A DNA stretch of 26,934 bases from an uncultured Limnohabitans sp. (GTDB lineage Bacteria; Pseudomonadota; Gammaproteobacteria; Burkholderiales; Burkholderiaceae_C): assembly GCA_937928195.1 (NCBI GenBank), contig CALEYZ010000002.1, forward strand, positions 1-26,934, given 5' to 3'. Positions 21,005 to 26,934 of the stretch are shown piece by piece; the first letter of the stretch is position 1; each line of letters begins with the position of its first letter. The notes under the pieces were generated by a model. It searched no databases, was not told where the DNA came from, and worked only from the letters and a program-made list of their open reading frames with translations. A program made the position numbers and the translations under genes.

Positions 21005-22489
21005 ATGAATCGCGAACTGTTGATGTTGGTCGAAGCCATCTCACGTGAAAAGAACGTGGAACGTGACATCGTGTTTGGTGCCGTTGAGTCTGCCTTGGCT
21101 CAAGCGACCAAAAAACTCTACGAAGGCGATGTTGACATTCGCGTCGCCATTGACCGCGACAGCGGCAATTACGAAACCTTCCGCCGTTGGCACGTGGTGC
21201 CAGATGAAGCAGGTTTGCAATTGCCTGACCAAGAAATTTTGTTGTTCGAAGCCCTCGAGCAAATTCCCGACATTGAAGTCGATGAGTACATCGAGGAAGC
21301 AGTCGAATCATTGCCGATTGGCCGCATTGGTGCGATGGCTGCCAAGCAAGTGATCTTGCAAAAAATCCGTGACGCTGAGCGCGAAATGTTGCTCAACGAG
21401 TTCATGGCTCGCGGCGAGAAAATTTTGGTGGGCACCGTCAAGCGCATGGACAAAGGCGACATCATTGTCGAATCGGGCCGTGTCGAAGGCCGTCTGCGTC
21501 GCAGCGAAATGATCCCCAAGGAAAACTTGCGCAATGGCGACCGTGTTCGCGCCATGATCATGGAAGTTGACCTCACATTGCGAGGCGCCCCTATCATTTT
21601 GTCTCGCTCCTCACCAGAGTTCATGATTGAACTGTTCCGTCAAGAAGTGCCCGAAATTGAGCAAGGCTTGTTGGAAATCAAATCTTGCGCACGCGACCCA
21701 GGCTCACGCGCCAAGATTGCTGTTTTGTCGCACGACAAACGCGTTGACCCCATCGGCACCTGTGTCGGTGTGCGCGGTACTCGCGTGAATGGTGTAACCA
21801 ACGAGTTGGCTGGCGAGCGCGTTGACATTGTGTTGTGGAGTGAAGACCCCGCACAATTCGTGATTGGTGCTTTGGCGCCTGCCAACGTTCAGTCCATCGT
21901 GGTGGACGAAGAAAAGCACGCCATGGATGTGGTGGTTGACGAAGAAAACTTGGCCATTGCCATTGGCCGTGGTGGTCAAAACGTGCGTCTGGCTTCCGAC
22001 CTGACGGGTTGGAAAATCAACATCATGGACGCGGCTGAGTCTGCCCAGAAACAAGCCGAAGAAACAACCGGCATTCGCGCATTGTTCATGGACAAACTCG
22101 ATGTGGACCAAGAAATTGCCGACATCCTGATTGAAGAAGGTTTCACAAGTTTGGAAGAAGTGGCTTACGTGCCAATCCAAGAAATGTTGGAAATCGAGAG
22201 CTTCGATGAAGACACTGTGAACGAGTTACGTACACGCGCCAAAGACGCGTTGCTCACACTTGAAATTGCCCGCGAAGAAAGCGTAGAAGATGTTTCGCAA
22301 GACCTGCGTGACCTCGAAGGCTTGACGCCTGACCTCATTGCCAAATTGGCGGAGGCTGGTGTGCACACGCGCGACGACCTGGCCGACCTGGCCACTGATG
22401 AACTCACCGACATCACCGGACAAACCGATGGTGAAGCCACCGCCCTGATCATGAAAGCCCGTGAACATTGGTTCACTGGTCAGGCCTAA
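21005..22489 (+). CDS. nusA: Transcription termination/antitermination factor NusA
   Basis: A 494-residue protein that binds RNA polymerase and modulates pausing, intrinsic and Rho-dependent termination, and antitermination. The polymerase-binding N-domain (about 1-125) begins MNRELLMLVEAISREKNV. The S1 domain is at about 136-190 (GTVKRMDKGDIIVESG), and two KH domains reach about residue 345 with IGRGGQNVRLAS at about 320-331. Two C-terminal acidic repeats (about 360-420 and 435-494) resemble the E. coli AR1/AR2 domains, and the length matches E. coli (495). The Shine-Dalgarno GGAGAG is close to the ATG, which starts 1 bp after the rimP stop. Confidence 0.97.
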   Translation: MNRELLMLVEAISREKNVERDIVFGAVESALAQATKKLYEGDVDIRVAIDRDSGNYETFRRWHVVPDEAGLQLPDQEILLFEALEQIPDIEVDEYIEEAVESLPIGRIGAMAAKQVILQKIRDAEREMLLNEFMARGEKILVGTVKRMDKGDIIVESGRVEGRLRRSEMIPKENLRNGDRVRAMIMEVDLTLRGAPIILSRSSPEFMIELFRQEVPEIEQGLLEIKSCARDPGSRAKIAVLSHDKRVDPIGTCVGVRGTRVNGVTNELAGERVDIVLWSEDPAQFVIGALAPANVQSIVVDEEKHAMDVVVDEENLAIAIGRGGQNVRLASDLTGWKINIMDAAESAQKQAEETTGIRALFMDKLDVDQEIADILIEEGFTSLEEVAYVPIQEMLEIESFDEDTVNELRTRAKDALLTLEIAREESVEDVSQDLRDLEGLTPDLIAKLAEAGVHTRDDLADLATDELTDITGQTDGEATALIMKAREHWFTGQA

Positions 22490-22512
22490 TCTGAAGGAGG
22501 CAAGAACCCCAT

Positions 22513-25461
22513 ATGTCCAGTAATACCGTCGCCGAGTTCGCCAGCGAACTCAAAAAATCACCTGACACGCTGCTAGAGCAATTGCGCTCAGCGGGTGTCG
22601 ACAAGTCTGCGCCCTCAGATGCGCTGACAGAAACTGACAAGCAAAAGCTGCTGAGTTTCTTGCAAGCCAGCCATGGCACTGCCACGGCAGAACGCAAAAA
22701 AATCACGTTGGTCAAAAAATCGACCAGTGAAATCAAGCAAGCCGATGCCACTGGCAAAGCCAGAACCATTCAAGTTGAAGTGCGTAAAAAACGCACGTTC
22801 ATCAAGCGTGACGATGAGTTGGAGGCCGCGCCTGCACCCGTTGTGGCTGAACCCGCAGCACCTTTGATCGACCACGCTGAATTGGCGCGTCGCGAAGAAG
22901 AAGCACGCAGTCAAGCCGAATTGCTGCGTCGTCAGGAAGAAGCCCTGGCAGAGAAGCGCTTGGAGCGTGAAGCCAAAGAACAAGCCAAGCGCGAAGAAGC
23001 TGCAGCACAAGAAGCCGCACTGGCCGCTGCCAGTGCGGTGCAAAAAACGCCCGAACAAGTTGCCAAAGAGGCCGCTGCCATTCGCAGTGCCAAAGCGGCG
23101 GCTGCTCAGCAAGAAGCTGACAGCATCAACGCTGCTGCAAAGCCAGTTGACCCCAGCATTGCACAATCCGCAGAAGCCGAGCGTGTGAATGCTGAAGCTG
23201 CCAAACAAGCTGAAAAAGCTGCGCTGAAGAAAGCCGCTGAAGATCAAGCGGATCAAGAAGCCAAAGCGGTTGTGGCCGATGAAGCTGCACGTGAGCGCGA
23301 TTTGAATTTGCGACGCAACAAAGCCTTGGCTGAAGCGGAAGCCATTCGCGCCATGATGAGCGCACCACCTAAAAAAGCGCCGCCTAAAGAAGAGCCTAAA
23401 CCCGATCCTAAAGCGGCCAAAGGCACACTGCACAAGCCAGCACAAGTCGCTGGTGCCGCAGGCAAAAAGCCAGCAGCAACCGTTGAAGCCAAGGATGCAA
23501 CGCCCGGTGGCAACAAGGAAGTTAAATCCGCCAAGCTGTCTTCTAGCTGGGCCGGTGATCCTGCAACCAAAAAGAAAGCCATTCCAACACGCGGTGATAC
23601 CAGCGGTGGTGTGGGGCGCAACAATTGGCGTGGTGGTCCCAAGAACCGCCGTGGCAATGACCGTGATCGCGAAGACCATGTGCCAGCAGCACCCGTGGAA
23701 GCGCGCGTCATTGAAGTGCACGTCCCTGAAACCATCACGGTGGCAGAGTTGGCGCACAAAATGGCCATCAAAGCTTCTGAAGTCATCAAGCAATTGATGA
23801 AGCTGGGCCAGATGGTCACGATCAATCAGCCTTTGGACCAAGACACCGCCATGATTTTGGTGGAAGAGTTGGGCCACAAAGCCGTGATTGCGGCGCTCGA
23901 TGATCCTGAAGCATTCACAGACGATGAAGTGTCACAAAGTGATGCGCCGCTCATGCCACGTGCCCCTGTTGTCACGGTCATGGGTCACGTTGACCACGGT
24001 AAAACCTCATTGCTAGATTACATTCGCCGTGCCAAAGTGGCCTCTGGCGAAGCGGGTGGTATCACACAGCACATTGGTGCTTATCACGTTGAAACAGCGC
24101 GCGGCATGGTGTCCTTCTTGGACACGCCAGGTCACGAGGCCTTCACGGCCATGCGTGCCCGCGGTGCGCAAGCCACTGACATCGTGATCTTGGTGGTGGC
24201 CGCAGATGACGGCGTCATGCCGCAAACCAAAGAAGCGATCAAGCACGCCAAGGCAGCGGGTGTTCCCATTGTTGTGGCCATTAACAAGATCGACAAGCCT
24301 GATGCCAACCTTGACCGCGTCAAAGGTGAATTGGTCGCAGAGGAAGTTGTGCCCGAAGAGTTCGGTGGCGATTCACCGTTCGTGGGTGTGTCCGCTAAAA
24401 CCGGTGCCGGCATTGATGATTTGTTAGAGCAGGTTTTGTTGCAGGCAGAAGTGCTTGAATTGAAGGCACCTGTGGATGCAGCGGCCAAAGGCTTGGTCAT
24501 TGAAGCGCGTTTGGACAAAGGTCGTGGTCCTGTGGCCACGGTGTTGGTTCAGTCGGGCACTTTGTCAACCGGCGATGTGGTCTTGGCAGGTCAAACATTT
24601 GGCCGTGTTCGCGCCATGTTGGACGAAAACGGCAAGCCGATCAAATCAGCGGGTCCTTCTATCCCTGTCGAAATTCAAGGTCTGACGGAAGTGCCACAAG
24701 CGGGTGATGAGTTCATGGTTCTCGGCGACGAACGTCGTGCCCGTGAAATTGCCACTTACCGTGCAGGCAAGTTCCGTAATACCAAACTGGCCAAGCAGCA
24801 GGCCGCCAAGTTGGAAAACATGTTCAGCGACATGAGCGCCGGCGAAGTGAAAACATTGCCGATCATTGTCAAAGCCGACGTGCAAGGTTCGCAAGAAGCC
24901 TTGGCGGCATCCTTGCTCAAACTGTCGACAGACGAGATCAAAGTTCAATTGGTCTACGCAGCGGTGGGCGGTATCAGCGAGTCCGACATCAACTTGGCCA
25001 TTGCCTCTAAAGCGGTGGTCATTGGCTTCAACGTGCGCGCCGATGCCGGAGCGCGTAAACAAGCCGAAGGCAATGGCGTCAGCATTCATTACTACAACAT
25101 CATTTATGACGCTGTGGATGAACTGAAAGCGGCCATGTCGGGCATGTTGGCGCCAGAGCAGAAGGAAGAAGTCATTGGTATGGCCGAAATCCGTACAGTG
25201 TTCGTGGCGTCCAAGATTGGTACGGTGGCAGGTTGTATGGTCACCAATGGTCAAGTTACGCGCTCTTCCAAGTTCCGTTTGTTGCGCGACAACGTGGTCA
25301 TTTACACAGGCGACATCGACTCACTCAAACGACTCAAAGACGACGTTCGCGAAGTCAAAGAAGGTTTCGAGTGCGGTATCAAACTCAAAAACTACAACGA
25401 CATTGCAGTGGGCGACCAACTGGAATTCTTTGAAGTCAAAGAGATTGCACGTACTTTGTAA
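22513..25461 (+). CDS. infB: Translation initiation factor IF-2
   Basis: A 982-residue GTPase that brings fMet-tRNA to the 30S subunit and promotes subunit joining. An N-terminal IF2-N fold (about 1-55) is followed by a long low-complexity Ala/Lys/Glu region (about 95-330), probably helical and charged. A second IF2-N domain lies at about 400-450. The G domain carries G1 GHVDHGKT (491-498), G3 DTPGH (537-541) and G4 NKID (591-594), followed by domains II-IV. Length is in the normal range for betaproteobacteria (E. coli 890). A strong AAGGAGG lies at 22494-22500, 12 nt before the ATG, slightly longer spacing than optimal. Confidence 0.97.
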   Translation: MSSNTVAEFASELKKSPDTLLEQLRSAGVDKSAPSDALTETDKQKLLSFLQASHGTATAERKKITLVKKSTSEIKQADATGKARTIQVEVRKKRTFIKRDDELEAAPAPVVAEPAAPLIDHAELARREEEARSQAELLRRQEEALAEKRLEREAKEQAKREEAAAQEAALAAASAVQKTPEQVAKEAAAIRSAKAAAAQQEADSINAAAKPVDPSIAQSAEAERVNAEAAKQAEKAALKKAAEDQADQEAKAVVADEAARERDLNLRRNKALAEAEAIRAMMSAPPKKAPPKEEPKPDPKAAKGTLHKPAQVAGAAGKKPAATVEAKDATPGGNKEVKSAKLSSSWAGDPATKKKAIPTRGDTSGGVGRNNWRGGPKNRRGNDRDREDHVPAAPVEARVIEVHVPETITVAELAHKMAIKASEVIKQLMKLGQMVTINQPLDQDTAMILVEELGHKAVIAALDDPEAFTDDEVSQSDAPLMPRAPVVTVMGHVDHGKTSLLDYIRRAKVASGEAGGITQHIGAYHVETARGMVSFLDTPGHEAFTAMRARGAQATDIVILVVAADDGVMPQTKEAIKHAKAAGVPIVVAINKIDKPDANLDRVKGELVAEEVVPEEFGGDSPFVGVSAKTGAGIDDLLEQVLLQAEVLELKAPVDAAAKGLVIEARLDKGRGPVATVLVQSGTLSTGDVVLAGQTFGRVRAMLDENGKPIKSAGPSIPVEIQGLTEVPQAGDEFMVLGDERRAREIATYRAGKFRNTKLAKQQAAKLENMFSDMSAGEVKTLPIIVKADVQGSQEALAASLLKLSTDEIKVQLVYAAVGGISESDINLAIASKAVVIGFNVRADAGARKQAEGNGVSIHYYNIIYDAVDELKAAMSGMLAPEQKEEVIGMAEIRTVFVASKIGTVAGCMVTNGQVTRSSKFRLLRDNVVIYTGDIDSLKRLKDDVREVKEGFECGIKLKNYNDIAVGDQLEFFEVKEIARTL

Positions 25462-25485
25462 ACACAGAACCAGGCTCACACCATC

Positions 25486-25860
25486 ATGGCCCGCAAACCA
25501 ACCAGCTCAGCCCACCGCGGATTCCGCGTTGCCGATCAGATCCAACGCGATCTGTCGGAGCTGATTGCGCGCGAGCTTAAAGATCCCAGGGTGGGCATGG
25601 TCACTTTGAATGCGGTTGAAGTGACACCCGATTACGCTCACGCGAAAGTGTTCTTCAGCCTCATCACGGGCAAACCAGAAGAAGCCACAGCAGGTTTGAA
25701 TGCCGCCGCAGGCTTTTTGCGCAATGGTTTGTTCAAGCGTTTGCAAATTCACACGGTTCCTACGCTTCATTTCATTTTTGATCGCACCACTGAGCGTGCA
25801 TCCGACATGAATGCCTTGATTTCCAAGGCGGTTGCTTCACGATCCAAAGACGAGGACTGA
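25486..25860 (+). CDS. rbfA: Ribosome-binding factor A
   Basis: A 124-residue single KH-like domain protein for 16S rRNA 5'-end processing and 30S maturation. Family landmarks are RVADQIQRDLSELIARELKDPR at the N-terminus, VTPDYAHAKVFFS, and PTLHFIFDRTTERASDMNALI near the end. Length is typical (E. coli 133). It begins 24 bp after infB and ends 1 bp before the truB start. Confidence 0.95.
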   Translation: MARKPTSSAHRGFRVADQIQRDLSELIARELKDPRVGMVTLNAVEVTPDYAHAKVFFSLITGKPEEATAGLNAAAGFLRNGLFKRLQIHTVPTLHFIFDRTTERASDMNALISKAVASRSKDED

Positions 25861-25861
25861 C

Positions 25862-26815
25862 ATGAACGCGCCACGCACCAGGGTGCAACGGCGCCCTGTG
25901 CATGGGGTGCTGTTGCTTGATAAACCATATGGTCAGTCCAGCAACGATGCTTTGCAAAAAGCAAAGTGGTTGCTGCGCGCTGAAAAAGCAGGTCACACGG
26001 GCACCTTGGACCCTTTGGCGACTGGCGTGTTGCCTTTGTGTTTTGGTGCGGCCACCAAATTCAGCCAGTTGCACTTGGATGCTGACAAGTCTTACGAAGC
26101 CATTGTTGTTTTGGGCGTCCAAACCAGCACAGGTGATTTGGAAGGTGAAGTGGTTGCTGAAATGCCTGTTAACTTTACAGCCGGACAATTGCAACAAGTG
26201 CAGGCCAAGTTCACAGGACCGATCGATCAAATTCCACCGATGTACAGCGCCTTGAAAAAGGACGGTAAAGCCTTGTACGACTATGCGCGTGCAGGTATTG
26301 AAGTAGAACGCGAGGCGCGACACATCGTGATTCACGCTTTGATGCTGGAAGAAATTGCGCCAGAAAACGATCACCGCCGTTTGAAAGTCACAGTCACTTG
26401 CAGCAAGGGCACCTACATCCGAACGCTGGGCGAAGACATTGCGGTTGCACTGGGTACATGTGGACACCTGAGCGCATTGCGACGCATTCAAACCGGACCC
26501 TTTGGTGCTGGTGACTGCATCAGCATTCAAGACTTGGAAGCTCTGCCAGAGGCAGAGCGTGAAATGAAATTGTTGTCCGTCGATGCCTTGCTCGACGGTC
26601 ATACCCCTGTCACCTTGCCCTCAGATGATGCGGGCAGATTCTTAAGCGGCGTGCGCCGTCGTGGCGATTGGCCCGACAACTTGCATGTCGCTGTGTACGG
26701 CGATTCACCGCGCGCGCTCTTGGGCACTGCGCATGTGAAAGCTGGTGAACTTATTCCGGGGCGCTTATTGAGCCCCGTCGAGATTCAATCAATTTTGGAG
26801 AAGGCCTTAGCATGA
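25862..26815 (+). CDS. truB: tRNA pseudouridine(55) synthase TruB
   Basis: A 317-residue enzyme that isomerises U55 to pseudouridine in the T-loop of tRNAs. The catalytic aspartate is D50 in GHTGTLDPLATGVLPL. Other motifs are VHGVLLLDKPYGQSSNDAL, the RNA-contact region PPMYSALKKDGKALYDYAR, and SKGTYIRTLGEDIA. The C-terminal segment fits a PUA-like tail. The ATG at 25862, with GAGGA 5 nt upstream, gives the usual N-terminus; the frame extends further up but would overlap rbfA. Its stop overlaps the typA start (ATGA). Confidence 0.96.
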   Translation: MNAPRTRVQRRPVHGVLLLDKPYGQSSNDALQKAKWLLRAEKAGHTGTLDPLATGVLPLCFGAATKFSQLHLDADKSYEAIVVLGVQTSTGDLEGEVVAEMPVNFTAGQLQQVQAKFTGPIDQIPPMYSALKKDGKALYDYARAGIEVEREARHIVIHALMLEEIAPENDHRRLKVTVTCSKGTYIRTLGEDIAVALGTCGHLSALRRIQTGPFGAGDCISIQDLEALPEAEREMKLLSVDALLDGHTPVTLPSDDAGRFLSGVRRRGDWPDNLHVAVYGDSPRALLGTAHVKAGELIPGRLLSPVEIQSILEKALA

Positions 26816-26934
26816 GTAGACAAATTCGTAACATTGCGATCATCGCCCACGTTGACCACGGTAAAACCACCATGGTTGACCAGTTGCTGCGTCAATCTGG
26901 CACCTTTGCCGAACACGAAAAAGTGGTGGACACC
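26812..26934 (+). CDS. typA: Ribosome-associated GTPase TypA/BipA, N-terminal fragment
   Basis: The first 41 codons of a translational GTPase, cut by the window end. RNIAIIAHVDHGKTTMVDQLL contains the G1 P-loop (AHVDHGKT), and QSGTFAEHEKVVD continues as in TypA/BipA. LepA, the closest alternative, differs in the residues after the P-loop. The start overlaps the truB stop by 4 bp (ATGA), with GGAGAAGG upstream, so it is probably translated from the same operon. TypA helps 50S assembly and stress adaptation in other bacteria. Confidence 0.9.
   Translation, partial: MSRQIRNIAIIAHVDHGKTTMVDQLLRQSGTFAEHEKVVDT

Noticed and set aside
22615..23877. 420-codon open frame antisense to infB
   Set aside because: It mirrors the biased Ala/Lys/Glu codons of the IF-2 linker, its Cys/Phe/Gly-rich translation fits no family, and infB is certain.

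Overview
The window looks like chromosomal DNA of a betaproteobacterium, most likely Burkholderiales and close to Comamonadaceae. The protein sequences, the gene order rimP-nusA-infB-rbfA-truB-typA, and a mid-range GC content (judged by eye) point that way. I made no database comparison, so the genus is not assigned. I saw no insertion sequence, integrase, CRISPR array or phage gene.

Layout. (1) 1-55: 5' part of a tRNA-Ser(GGA) gene on the minus strand, cut by the window edge. (2) 174-6665, plus strand: a PLP-dependent Orn/Lys/Arg decarboxylase, followed after 10 bp by an RND efflux adaptor and its RND pump. The spacing suggests one operon, closed by a bidirectional terminator near 6700. No TolC-type outer-membrane gene is present. 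(3) 6749-10442, minus strand: a TonB-dependent receptor and, upstream of it, fabI (enoyl-ACP reductase), which has its own terminator. The receptor leader contains a long hairpin. (4) 10732-13611, plus strand: a second TonB-dependent receptor from the same broad family, so fabI lies between two receptors. (5) 13730-20238, plus strand: a complete oligopeptide-type ABC importer as four tightly packed genes: a long binding protein with a lipobox and a C-terminal membrane helix, two permeases (the second with a large N-terminal extension), and a fused double ATPase. (6) 20419 to the end, plus strand: the transcription/translation operon rimP-nusA-infB-rbfA-truB and the first 41 codons of typA.

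How the parts may work together. The receptors could carry a substrate across the outer membrane using TonB energy, and the ABC system could carry a peptide-like substrate across the inner membrane. Adjacency supports this but no sequence feature proves it. The decarboxylase would make a polyamine (cadaverine, agmatine or putrescine), and the co-oriented RND pump may or may not export it. The last operon is housekeeping: ribosome maturation, transcription elongation/termination, translation initiation, rRNA processing and tRNA modification.

I found no clearly new system. The least ordinary parts are the ABC importer, with its double-anchored binding protein and extended permease, the receptor leader hairpin, and the promoter-plus-immediate-terminator arrangement ahead of rimP.
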